A DNA stretch of 64,000 nt from Mesocentrotus franciscanus (taxonomy: Eukaryota > Echinodermata > Echinoidea > Camarodonta > Strongylocentrotidae): positions 29,260,199-29,324,198 of the forward strand of contig CP137682.1 in assembly GCA_037976565.1 (NCBI GenBank). The letters are read 5' to 3'. Under the pieces are notes generated by a model. It searched no databases, was not told the origin of the DNA, and was given only the letters and a program-made list of their open reading frames with translations. Each line of letters starts with the position of its first letter. Position 1 is the stretch's first letter. Position numbers and translations under genes: made by a program. Positions 45,255 through 57,239 of this stretch are shown piece after piece.

Positions 45255-47174
45255 CCTCCGCCGGTCGGCAGATTTCCGCCAATTTCAATACAGGATATAA
45301 GTTTTTAAAATGAAAAATCAAATATCGCACATGAACTCACAAGCTTAATCAGCAGCAATTTCCCTCTCATGAAAACAATGTGCTATTTTGGAGAAAATTG
45401 AAAAAGTGTGGAGGGGTTGTGCCCCCCCCCCTTTTTCAAGCGCCACGTTCCTCTGTATGTTTGCAATATGATAGATTAACATCAAATTAATTAATTCAAA
45501 ATATGCACAAAGTTAAAAGATGCGAGACTAAAGTAGAAATAGATGTTACATTTGTTTTAGTATAGTTTAATTATCAATTACAGAAGATTAATATAACGAA
45601 ATTGAAGTAGAATTAGATATTGAAATTGTTTTTAGTTCATCAAAAAATAATAGATTAGTAGGCAAAAAAATTAGTGGAGACTCCGGTTGTCGATCCTAGG
45701 GTGACGCGGGACCCAGTGTCATTGCCATTCAAGACTATATCTCGGCACCTAGTACTTTGACAGGTTGAAGCGTTGGGTTGGTGGACAAAAAAAACCCTTA
45801 AATCCGCATGGTGGGGTATTCTAAAGTTGTTCCTGATCTCTTTTTTGGGGGAATATATAGATAGTATACCTTTACTCCAAGTTGAAGTACAAACCGAAAC
45901 TCGCCGTTGTTCGTTTATTCTAAGATTATGTAGTACCATTGATGTGGATGAAATCCAACCTTGATAGCAAACCTCTCTAGATGAAAGCAGAATAATCGGA
46001 GAGGCATTATGGTGTAATTTTGATTGAATTGAATCGGACAAGAATTAGAATTGAGGTTTTGATTTTTGGAAAATGCAAACGTCGTGGATATGGGTTGTTA
46101 GTGGCGGACAAATTTATCATTTGTTTCAACACACAAAATAACCAATATTTAATAATTTGAAAAAAGTATGGCTCGGGATGGTTTTTGTTTTTAGAGAACC
46201 TGCAATAATATACTATCCATAATATATTTTGAGGAGTGCCACAAGCGGGAAGGCACTCGAGAGAAAAACATATATTTCTGTACACGACTAACGGGAAGGT
46301 AATCCGTCTCTACGTACAGCACAAGCACTTTGAGATTTACATAGCTGCAGTGATCTCTAATTTCCAACATTCACAACTTTTTAGTGTTGGTCCGACCCTA
46401 TACAGTCCCTATTCTGCTTCTCCGTCCTTTCCGCATTCATTCGAGCGAACGTGTTATCAAGGTTGGGTTGCCCTAGTTCAATACGATGCCTTATTCGCCA
46501 TATACAATATCGCAATATTACTAGCTTTATTTGCTTTTTTAAGGGCCGAATGTATTTTCGTTTATTTATAAAATTTCTGTAAAAGGTATAGGTATGCTTA
46601 CGGGGATTTGAATTCGGTATATTTTACTGAATAGAAGATAGCCCGCATACGAGAATTAGAAAACATATAGCCCCTTGTAAATGGACCGGGTTATATTTGA
46701 AGGTGTATTTTTAGGGTATAACCGATGTTTTTATGTTTTGTTAATTTGTTTACTATTTACTATTAAGATTAAAAGCCCCCACCCCAAAAAAAAAATTAAA
46801 AAAATGGTGTGATGAACCTTTTGTATAAATAGCTTCTAATTTCTAAAGCTATTCAGCTGAACACGGTCATGTACATAAATACACCGTTTCTGAATTATGA
46901 AACTTGCTTATCAAGTGGACTAAAATGAAACAAATCTTTTGTTTTGTCACATATTGATTGCATCAGTATGCCCGAATAGCACAATACCTGCGAATAAATA
47001 TACCTTGGCCGGCAATTTTCAGCATGGCGGGCTTGGCGGGCTTGGCGGCCATCTCCGAATAAATAGCAACAAATTGAAAGATAATGATAAGTAAAGCGAT
47101 GCCTCCTCCTTTTTTGAAAAAAGTCCGGACGAGAAACGCGTTACTTCTGTCGCTTTATATCTGAAGGTGTATTG
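45255..47174. other. RING-gene intron, no further gene seen
   Basis: AT-rich. Frames at 45655-46041 (-) and 46236-46571 (+) lack motifs. 'gaaggtgtattt...tagggt' at about 46700-46750 is a diverged copy of the sequence flanking the MITE at 47185. Confidence 0.45.
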
Positions 47175-47184
47175 TAGGGTCTAA

Positions 47185-47322
47185 CTAGTTTGCAGGCACA
47201 AACCCTGGTCAGTCGTAAAAGAGAGTCTGCACTATAAGACTACCATAGGCCATATAGGCTTGTCTCAAGGCACAATGATTTTTTGATAAAGTGTCAAATT
47301 AGGGTCTGTGCTTGCAGACTAG
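47185..47322. mobile_element. Small MITE, CTAGTTTGCAGGCACA ends
   Basis: Terminal inverted repeats of 22 bp (left CTAGTTTGCAGGCACAAACC, right complement with three changes). The 11-bp word TAGGGTCTAAC lies at 47175-47185 and again at 47320-47330, overlapping the tips; the true duplication is probably 8-10 bp. The related copy at 46700-46750 lacks the insert. Confidence 0.75.
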
Positions 47323-48138
47323 GGTCTAACCGACGTTTTTCTGCTTTGTTAATTCTAGAGGAAAAGCGAGAAAAACAAATGCTGCCCCTTTCCAAAACCA
47401 ATTAAAATGATTTGTTTAATGTTTTTAAATTCTGTTGTGTATTACATTTATAGAAACGAGTTTGCCAGAGACAATGTGAGTCTGGCATTTGGTTTGCTCC
47501 AGCAAATACCGATAATGGAGGCATATCAGAAGGATGTCCTGAACGGTATGCGCTACTCAGAAGATGGTGGGCTGTACTGCACTAGATGCATGCCATCACC
47601 CTCAAAGAGCGTCGCAAAGGTGCAGGAGGACCTTCTATCCAGCCAAAAGAAGGTCGACGAATCGAAGAAGACGTTCTTTGCAGCGATGACAAAACTGAAC
47701 AAGTTCGAGACGCTCGTGAACTTGTTTGAGAGGGAAAAAGAAACATTACTGTCGGCCGCGCAAGACGTGGTTGCTATTATAAACAGCATGAGGTTCGCAC
47801 TAGAGGCGGAAGATATGGCACATGTTAGAGCGGCCAGGAATACGCTGGAAGACTTAAACAACATATCCATGGTCATACCAGACATTGTTAGCAGTATCGA
47901 CAACCCCAATGGCAACCATCCGGCCGGCGACGGTAACAGTGAATATTTGCAAAACATTCTAAAAACCCCCAATATTGTGTCGCACTTGAGCCGCACTCCT
48001 CATAGACATAACAAATCATTGTCGCGTTTCGTCACCAGAAAATTGCCTACATTAGACACCATCGAAGAGACAAAAAAAAAAGTCGAATCGATAGGAAAAC
48101 TGGTCGAATGCATCAATTCATGCAAGAGCCACTGCTAA

Positions 48139-48339
48139 CGCATGTTGGATGGTTTAGAGGTTGTAGGGAGGTATTCACATACCGATCTACCACAGACCAG
48201 TCTTGGGAATTGCCTCTGTTTAAACACCGAATCACCACCTATCTGTCCAATAACCTCCAGAAAGAGGAGGTGCGTTGAAGACAACACTGTATTCGAAATA
48301 GATTCAGACGAAGAAGAGCTGCCATTCGTTCAATTCTGA
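48139..48339 (+). pseudogene. In-frame continuation after the RING-gene stop
   Basis: Directly after TAA the same frame reads 66 more codons with a basic patch (TSRKRRC) and an acidic tail (EIDSDEEELPFVQF) before TGA. The composition is that of a real C-terminus, so the TAA is likely a premature stop or a base error. Readthrough is the rarer alternative. Confidence 0.45.
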
Positions 48340-49642
48340 ATTAAATTGTGACACAATATGGTTTTTAGCACGTTTTGCAAATGTTTGCTGAACTCTTTTA
48401 CCTTCCCTCTATCTCTTTCAAATTTTATCTCTTTTTATCCTTTCCCTCTCCCCTCTTTCACTATTTTACTCTATTTTTTTCTTTCTTTCTCAATTTACTG
48501 ACAAAATGATAATCACTATGAATTTCTTGAAATATATAGCAATCTTATCCTTCACATTGAATATATCAATTATCGATTTTAATCGAAATCCTTATATTGT
48601 AGTAGTATTGATATTAATATATAATTTTATAGTTTACAATCGTTTTTTTTTTGTGATGTTTTTTCTTACTTTTTTAAAATCTACTGTTTTAATGCATTTT
48701 TATATAATACAATGTGATCCAAGTGTTGTTAGTCTTCGGACTTTTTATTTGGTATATTTTTAATATCTTCGAAATTAAATTGAATTGAATTGACCGAAAA
48801 TTGGGGTAGATATATATATATATTTTTTGGTTCCCAGCTGGTTTTTGCCAATCGCTATATATTCAACGTGGAAATAAGGGCTTCGCCATCCCGATTGTTG
48901 TATTTTTGACTTGTTTTTAAAGGTACGATGTTTCCTTGTAGAATATTTGTAGACGAATATACCTTACCTAATACAAATTTATATAAAACTATATACATTG
49001 TTATGCGTGTTTAATGTCTAATTGTAATAATGTCAACACCAATGTTCGTTCTCTCTCATAGAGGGTGAGATGAGTGTTAGTGATGTAGTAGGTAGGGATG
49101 GTAATAATCAGAGGAATCGACTAGTGTCCAGAAGAGAGGCGAGAAAAGAAATAGATGAATAGAATAGGAGGAGGTAGAGAGTGGTGGTCATTGTCTACTT
49201 CGTTCATATCAAAGGCAATCAACACTTATACAAAACTAACCAAAGTTTTTTTTTCTGCGAATATTCAATCCAATCTTTATAAACACTTCAACTAAAGTCT
49301 AACAACCAGTATTCGAGAAATGAAGAATATTGCACTGATAGGCAGCAAAATAGTACAACAAACAATTTCCCAGTTTTAACTACATTGTATCTTTTCATGT
49401 GTTTTTTGTTTGTTTTTATGTTCTTCTAAATGAACTTGCACGTCACAATTTTATATTGTGTATGTTACCCTTTAAATCGATTTATTATCTGCAAATTGGG
49501 AGCGGTAGACGTTGAGTTCCGATGAATAGATGTAAGTGTAGCGAAGTAGAGATATCCCCCTTTAAACCATGTGAACCCCCCTCTCTCTCTCTTTATCTTT
49601 GTCTCTTTCGGCTGTATCTTTCTTTGTCTTTATTGGTTATAG
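48340..49642. other. Noncoding, low-complexity AT-rich
   Basis: Pyrimidine runs near 48415-48490 and GAATT repeats near 48775-48795, which may be another LINE tail. No gene recognised. Confidence 0.45.
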
Positions 49643-50215
49643 ATGAATATACTCCCAATTTCATTATTACATGATTTTCAACTCTGTGTTTTTATGTATT
49701 CATATTATCATAACCTATTACCAGATATCTTTTGTAATATATTTCAGTGCAATAATGATATTCATAGATATAATACCAGGACTTCAGCAGACACTCGTGT
49801 AATATATGGTCTTTCTTCATTTTCGAATGGTATCTTTTTATGCCAAGGACCCAATATCTGGAGCAAACTACCCCCAAAACTTTAGCAGTGTGCTTCTTTA
49901 AACAATTTTAAGCATAATCTAAAACTTCACTTGATGCAGAAACTTTGAATCTGACAACCGCAATTTTTTTTGTGTGTAATTTACCATTGTATTTGTATTT
50001 TCTTTGTCCCTTTTTTGTGTGTACTTTTTTAGGATCATCTACCTATAAGTTTCTGTAACTTTTTTGATGATCCAACCACTTCGTAATTTCCTTTTAGTGT
50101 ATTTTCTATTTTATTGGCTTATCTATGTTTGCAAGAAATATTCTATTGTATTCTTTGCCTTTGTATGTTTTTATGAAAGTGGTGAATAAATTCAATTCAA
50201 TTCAATTCAATTCAT
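49643..50215 (+). mobile_element. LINE 3' fragment
   Basis: The frame 49643-49885 ends HRYNTRTSADTRVIYG...GPNIWSKLPPKL, the C-terminal signature of CR1/L2-type LINE proteins (compare HQYNTRQ and WNELPQDIK in the LINE at 36 kb). It finishes with an ATTCA repeat tail at about 50188-50214, different from the tail of the 36-kb LINE, so it is another family, 5' truncated. Confidence 0.8.
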
Positions 50216-50984
50216 AGATGTATTTATAAAATGTGCTGGTATGTCTCCATCTATGGAAGCTAGCCTGTTCCCACGCTGGGGTACATCCTTTATGACCCTA
50301 TTGCCATTCACACTAGTATTAATCCATCCTGTTAATGCCATTCATAAATCTGAAATAATGGAGATTAAGCTCTATGCAAGGGGATTTAGATATCAGACGG
50401 GCTCTTTGTGGTTATTCATGCTTTGTGACTATTCTTTGAAATATGCTCTTTGAAGAACACTTCAAAGGACTGTGTCTTTGGACATGAGTGGTGACCTTGA
50501 CCTTGACCTTGGCCATAGTTACTAACTTCATTTCCCTTAACCCATCCCTTCCCTTCCCCATTATACTGTAATTAATTAACTAAGAAATAAGTCGCCCTTT
50601 AGCCCTAAAGAATACTTTGCAATTATATTTATTGCAGCGGTTGTTATTTGACATTTATTTATAAGTTATATTATGTTTATTATTCTGATTTGATGAATAA
50701 GATTTGTGATTTATATTAATTAAATAGTTGCCAAGTGACATCATAATCTAAATCGTGTTCAAGCACTTTATTTCTGGATTTGTTTGTTTATATTTTATAT
50801 TTTAATAATATAATTTCATACACTGATACGGTGGTTTATTTGAACTAACCCCGCCCCCGAGTGGAAGTCATAGCTAGCGGACCAATACAAAAACCTGATT
50901 TCACTCGGAGCTCGATTCTATTATTTCATTATAATAGAAGACGGCGTGGCGTGGGCGTTAGATAAGCATAAGGTTAAGATGGTT

Positions 50985-51115
50985 GGTAGCGACACGTAAT
51001 TGTTCGATTGTGAGAGATTGTGTACTTGAAAATAAATTTAAACCTCACACATTTGACTTGATTTGTAAACATGGTTTCTTATGTCAAACGAAAATCTATA
51101 ATCTATTTTAGTGCA
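50985..51115 (+). pseudogene. Truncated copy of the 51.8-kb coding fragment
   Basis: Words 'gattgtgagagattgtgtac' and 'cacacatttgacttgattt' match 51960-52020 closely; the upstream coding part is missing. Confidence 0.65.
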
Positions 51116-51827
51116 AATCTACTACGATTGAACCCGTTAGCGTGAACGTGTGTGTCACTAAGAAAAAACAACTCCAACCAAAAGTGAGGAGTTGTTTTTG
51201 TTTCTGCATAGACTTTGCGTGTATAAGAACTTGATGTTGCCATAGAAACGAAAAACAACTCCAATCAAATATCTGGAGCCATTTCTTGCCATAGACGTGC
51301 GTGTTAGTAAATAGAGGGCGCTTTATTGCCATCGAGTGCTTCATGTGTACTTTATAGCACAGGTAAAACATCAAAACATGAGACACACACTCTTTGTTAG
51401 AATAAGAATGGATTTGGAGTTGATAACCACTTCACCTCCACCTCCAGAATACCTACACGGGGTGTGTGTCGCATGTCTCTCATTTGGTATTGATTTGTAC
51501 GTGTGAGCGAGTGCGTTTTTGTGTGTGGCGCAAAGGCTTTGAGGTATGTAAGATGAATAGGAGGTATTTTACAACTGCCAAACTAGCTGTTACTGATCGT
51601 TAGTGATGGATTGTAGTAATACAGACACTCCTACACTTTGTAATCAACAGTGCACTATGAAGTATATCTATCTAAAGACAACGCCTGTCTCATCCAGTCG
51701 AAAACAAAGATGACCTTAAACAAACTAGGCAACGCGTCTGTAGAGGTGTATTCGGTCGCCATCTGCTATGCATACATTTTACATCTACACGTTAACATAT
51801 TTACAATTTAAACTTTGAAACAACAAC

Positions 51828-52451
51828 ATGGTAGATCACACAATGAACATCCCAGCACCTCTGGAAGACTTTGCCGCTGTTAATATTTTTAATTACACTG
51901 ATCCCATTCATTACGACATTGCCGCCTTAGATCGGGTGGTTGCAACGCGTCACGGTTCAATTGTGAGAGATTGTGTACTCCAAAATAAATTTAAAACTCA
52001 CACATTTGACTTGATTTGCAAACATTTTTTCTTGAAAAAAACAAATTTATAGACATTTCATTTTCAACAACGATTAGCGTTGTCGAATTAAAGAACAATT
52101 TTGAAAAAGACAAACAAAATTGTAATAACATTAAATTATTCCGGGCAAGGTTTTGTACAAACTTTGAGTTAGGTCATCTACATTTGTTGGCCAAATACTG
52201 TCCAAATCTACAAGTTCTAGATATAATGGGTTGCCGTAATATATTCAGAGGGGCTGATGTGGATAGAATTACTAACAGATGGCCATTGTACAAGTTTTAG
52301 GTCAACTACATATCGGGTGATTTATACAAATACAAATAAAACCACCTCCATAGCATCTGAAATATGCGAGAGATTCGCCAGGAAAAATAACGATGTTTTA
52401 ATGCCGTCACAATGTGAACCAATCCTGCCCAAGCAGACGACATCCCAATAA
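51828..52451 (+). pseudogene. F-box/LRR-like fragment, frameshifted
   Basis: ATG 51828 opens MVDHTMNIPAPLEDFAAVNI, through NYTDPIHYDIAALDRV, to DLICKHFFLKK. A seven-A run near 52030 breaks the frame; the next frame continues FIDISFSTTISVVELKNN to LHLLAKYCPNLQVLDIMGC, a clear leucine-rich-repeat unit. A further shift near 52265 may continue to 52451. The N-terminal part could be a weak F-box. It has no introns, so it may be a processed or young duplicate; a shorter copy lies at 50985-51115. Function is not assignable. Confidence 0.45.
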
Positions 52452-54227
52452 GAATGAACATAATTGCAATGCTATTATTTCTCATATTATAATGAGTTTA
52501 GTGTATATAAATGTGATGGAATTTTACACCATTCAAAAGGGGATATGAAACCGATTCTGATAACTAAATTCTTTTGTTTGTAAAATACACAGGATAGGGG
52601 TTAATGAACAATCAAAGAAACCACATTTTCAAATTGAAAAAACCCCGAAAGGATAGCATGGACGGCATTATTTGTTTCCTGTTGAAACGCCAAACATACC
52701 GCGGTGTATGCAGCTGAAAATACAACGGCGTCTTATTTTGTTTACAAGCGACGGATTCATTTATTTTTTATCCTTGCATTTTCAATCAAAATAATACCAT
52801 GCGCGGGGTTTAGAGTGAGGCAATAGTTTAAACATTTAGCTTGAGGGTAGTGAAGTAAGAGAAATAACTGAAGAGAAGATGACAAAATAGGCACTGAAAA
52901 TGTGTGAGATGTCATGGGACATCGTCTGCTTGTGCAAATCATGTTCAACATGTGACGTCACAAAGCTCAGCAGCGATCGGAGAGCTTTTCAGGTGCTATG
53001 CCGGGGCTGTATTTAAGCGTTTTGTAATGGATAATAATCATTACTTCGAATGTTTCAAGCATTGAATTTTGATAACCTTGTCCAATCAAAGTTTCACCTA
53101 TGCCATAATGACAATAAAGTTAGTTTTTTAAATCAATGAACCTTCTCTTTAAGACAAAAAATAGAGGTATCAGCTGATTATGCTGAAGGGGTGTGGCGTT
53201 GACGCAGACAATTAACACAAGCCTCATAGCTTCCCCCCCCCCCCCACCCCGAATTAGCTTTGTATATAAGCCTTTTGGTTGAATGAATGATAAAAATGAA
53301 AACTAAAATGACAAAATTTGATGTTATCGTAACTCGTGCATCTTATTTTACTCTTTAAGATTTTTTTTTATTTAAGGAACAAAGCATAGGGCATACATTA
53401 AATCTGGACATTTATATTTTATCAAAATGAAGTTAGTAGCGAAATGACCCTTGATTGCGATGGAAGTGTGTACCATTATGCTTAGAAGAAGAACAAAATA
53501 TTAGAGACTGCAAACATCCCGTCCCAAGCTCCAGTGCCTTATGTTGTGGTGGTGGTGATAACAGCGGCTGCCTGACATGCATTTGTGAGCCAGAGTGCTT
53601 TTCGATACAAAATATCACCCTCACCCCCCCCCCTCACCCTCTCCGCCACACACATGTACATACACACAGCCATACACACGCATACTCACACGATCCCTCA
53701 CCTAAAACACATTTCATACGTACTCATACAAATAACAGTTTTTTACAGTATCTTAGTTTTTTCTGTCAACCCATCCATTAATAATGCACTGTAGATTTGA
53801 TACCAAATAACTATTACCTTAGTTGCATTCAATATTATAAACATACATTCTTTCATTCTCTAAACACTAAACTCTTTGAAATGCTTAACAATATAGCTCT
53901 AAAATATCCACGGACATTATTGTTGTCGCAACACATCTTCATTTCATATAACTTGGCATTACACATGCACGTAGTGTACTTATCAACTTAAAATTTTACT
54001 TCTGATGAATTGATCACTTTTCCTATAATGTTCCTTGTGTTTATGTAACAAATGTTAAGAAGAAAATCTTATTTTCTTCGAAAATGAAATTATGTATTCT
54101 ATACCTGACATTTCACATTTACAATATTCTGATAAAAGCTACGCACTTATTTACATTTACATCGGTATATTTACGTAAAATCGCAAACATACATGTGAAC
54201 AATATAGATTAAAGGTCGATTATAATA
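52452..54227. other. Noncoding, no gene recognised
   Basis: It contains a poly-C run at about 53231-53248 and a cysteine/histidine-rich open frame at 53455-53781 that reads through CA-rich sequence and shows no domain. Confidence 0.45.
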
Positions 54228-54475
54228 TAATAGTACAATGTGAACAAATGTCATATCAGAATAACAGGAAATATCACTATGACATTAGGACAATCATTAA
54301 TACAGGTAAATTCATTCAGTATAATTTCCACACATACAATATCTGCAAAAGACAGTTGCATGTAATAGTACAATGTGAAGATATGTCATATCAGAATAAC
54401 AGGATATAACACTATGGCATTAGGACAATGATTAATAATGGTAAATTCATTCAGTATAATTTCCATACATTTGCT
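54228..54475. repeat. Tandem duplication, ~134-bp unit
   Basis: 'taatagtacaatgtgaa' at 54228 and 54363 start two similar units that share 'atgtcatatcagaataaca' and 'ggtaaattcattcagtat'. Confidence 0.85.
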
Positions 54476-56035
54476 AGAATTGCTGACAAGGAATACAATC
54501 CTTAATATGCATACATCATTGCATATTCCATAAAATGCCTCCAACTGTCAGGCCTCATGGGAACTCGGTCAATCTCTACATGACACACAAACACTCCTTA
54601 TTTTTTTTGTATTCATATTCTAACTATACTTTACTCATTACCCTGTGGTAATAACTCTTCCTTAAGTCCTTAAAATCCTGGCTATGAGCTGAAGTAATCT
54701 CATTAGTGCACTATGAAATGCTGACGTATTTCATGTTACCTAAGCATAATTCAAAAGAAAGCAATTTTACAAGCAAGGTGCACATCTTAAAGACTGAGTA
54801 ATTTCTTATACTCAAGTAAATTACAAACATGGTATACATTTGTATTACTGTATTAAACATCATACTATACGTTTTCACTGCAGTATTAAACGTCGTGATT
54901 CTTTTATGAAACAGACAACACTCGGTCTAGAATATCCACAGTTTATGCAAGCAAACTCTGAAATGTAACATCACTATGAATGATTGAGTTATATCAACAA
55001 CAAAAAATGCATACAATCAAAGAGAATATTTCTTGACAACTGGATCATTCCGTACTATAAACAGCTAGCGGTCTACAAGATGCTCATCCCAAGTCAGTGA
55101 CCAGAAACAGAGTAAACCATCAACATGATGATCAACGAATACGGTGTGGAGCCCAGAACAGACAGCTTGCAGCCAAGTAACCACACGCAGCCATTGGATA
55201 GGATGCCTCAACAGCCAACATATACCAGCTACATGTATAATCAATTAAAACAACCATGCATTTCTTTACTGGCTATTCTTAGAGCATACTCCCTATGACG
55301 ATTTGTAATCTTCAAATGGCATGTCATATGGCATATCAATATAATTAAACTCAAACTCAATGAAATGCTTAGCACTGCTAAAATATTTATTTATGACATT
55401 TATAATACAAATGTAGCAACATATCATTTCTTCAATCTTAATCAACTAATTTGTATCTTATTATAACATCTAGGATAATAAAAAGAAGTGCCTGACAACA
55501 GCATAGTTTATCGATAATCAATGCACATGGGCGCCGCCATTTTTAAAGGTTTATGTACGAAAACGTATCGCATGATTCTCTAACACATGAATTCCTTTTC
55601 ACATGTGTAACCATAAAATACATCACTCAGTCATTAAAACCGACTCTAAACATGTAAATAATATATTTATATATCAGCGAGAGTTGTACATACCAGATAA
55701 TAAACTGCCTAAACCTCAGAATGTTTTTTTAAACCGTGGACATCTATTCTTGCAACATTCGTTGAAAAAAGGGCGTTGCATTTCACCAAACTGCAGCATT
55801 ACTTGAGGATCAGAAAACCCTCATAAAACGAGACACGTGAAGTGAAGCTACTAAACATAGGCCAATCATATCAAAATAGAAATCAAACTTGGATAGTATA
55901 GGATTGCTCAGAGTTTAGAGGCGATGTCAATTGTACATGAAATGGTAAAACCAAAGGGCACTAGACATCGCGCCTCCCTGAAATCATTTATGTACAAGGT
56001 TTAGACACACTATTTTCAAGTGGTTATAATTTCTA
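54476..56035. other. Noncoding AT-rich sequence
   Basis: No exon, RNA gene or repeat family recognised. Confidence 0.45.
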
Positions 56036-56039
56036 TTAA

Positions 56040-56227
56040 AGCCTGTCTGCACTAGTTTGGCCAGGAGGGATCAGACCTGCCAGCCTGGTCACTGACAGGT
56101 GGATGTCTCATCAACTCAGCTCTCAATTAACATAAGAAAAAGAGGATCATGGGGGACCAACGGGCACCGCTTAGGCATTGTTTTCTATATAAAGGGAGCA
56201 AGTAGCTTAAAGTAGTGCAGTGGAGGT
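56040..56227 (-). mobile_element. ~190-bp MITE with TTAA ends, inverted copy
   Basis: Same element as 12235-12422 in the opposite orientation, with TTAA at 56036-56039 and 56228-56231. The central 'aactcagctctcaattaac' is unchanged. Confidence 0.8.
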
Positions 56228-56844
56228 TTAAAGTTAAAGTTTGTTGCAAAATTATACGTAAAGAGAGGCCATAGTTTCTCTCTCACGCCAAGGTGACGTA
56301 TTTCCTTGCAATATTTCATATCAGTATACATCTATCTTTATACGACAAAAGTTTTCAATGTTGGATTAACATATCTAAAAAGAAAACGCGAACCAAGCGT
56401 TTAACATTGTATACCATAAATATAGAACTATACAATATATAATGTATATGGTACAGATAGAAAACAGCAATAGTGTTAAATATAGATATACATGCATGTA
56501 ATTAAATTATACATTATTTTAAATATCCGAATATTTTCATTGGAAACACTTAAAAATAAAGTGACATTTTGCTCTATTATACATTGCGGCATCACAGTCG
56601 TCAATACTTTACGCCAAGTACGATTGAATTTTATGGTAATATACATCAATTGAGTAACATAACGTTTGAAGCACAGTTAACTAGTTTCAGAACATGCATG
56701 ACAAAAATGTAGAAGAAATGTTGCTTTTCAAATCCAATAATAAGTTCAGTAATTCCGATGCATGTGAAGCTCCGTTTGTTAACATCTGGTTATTATATTT
56801 CGTTAATAATACTTGTAAGCACAATATTTGGGAGGAATGATGCA

Positions 56845-56915
56845 AGTATTAATATGTTCTGCGCCTAGAAACAAAGTATTAGGCGCATTATAAATGTGAG
56901 CTATTATTATTATAA
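56845..56915 (+). mobile_element. SINE 3' remnant
   Basis: 'tctgcgcctagaaac', 'taggcgcattataaatg' and an ATT repeat end resemble the tail of the SINE at 44953 (GCGCTATACAAGAACTGA plus ATT repeats). The tRNA head is missing. Confidence 0.55.
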
Positions 56916-57191
56916 TCAAATCTGGTTCAATGATAGATTTGGTTTATTGTCTCAAATCCAGAACTGTTATAATTCGTTATTTGTTCATTTATTTATTTCT
57001 ACATGGTTCATCACATTGCATAGTAGGATCACGATGAACATAAACAAACAATATCATTAGACTTATAAAGGCAATGAAAATCACAATACATTTAAATAAA
57101 CATTGCATGGAGAAACACACAGAAGTGTTTCAATATATACATTTGCTCCTACAGTTGAGCACTGTCAGAAATGGCAGTTTTACTAAACTTT

Positions 57192-57193
<2 letters not shown>

Positions 57194-57235
<42 letters not shown>
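57194..57235. repeat. TA microsatellite
   Basis: About 20 TA units. Confidence 0.95.

Positions 57236-57239
<4 letters not shown>

Larger units (their letters stand above)
43073..48138 (+). pseudogene. RING finger/coiled-coil (TRIM-like) gene, two exons, damaged
   Basis: Exon 1 (43073-43207) starts MEEGWIIPCKTCKLQHC and, after a one-base shift near 43128, continues TCLKCLTQAMFCV to PKCHLC, ending AG at GTTAGT. Exon 2 starts at 47454 after 'tttatag'; the AG|A junction makes arginine and gives CHLCRNEFARDNVSLAFGLL, the standard end of a RING domain. Then comes YCTRC, which could be a B-box remnant, and about 90 residues of coiled coil (VQEDLLSSQKKVDESKKTFF onward). RING proteins of this layout are usually E3 ubiquitin ligases. 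The frame stops at TAA 48136-48138 but stays open in the same frame to 48339. The family is inferred; I cannot name the gene. Confidence 0.6.

Noticed and set aside
53455..53781. Cysteine-rich 108-residue frame
   Set aside because: It runs into CA-rich sequence, has no signal peptide or known cysteine pattern, and has no splice support.
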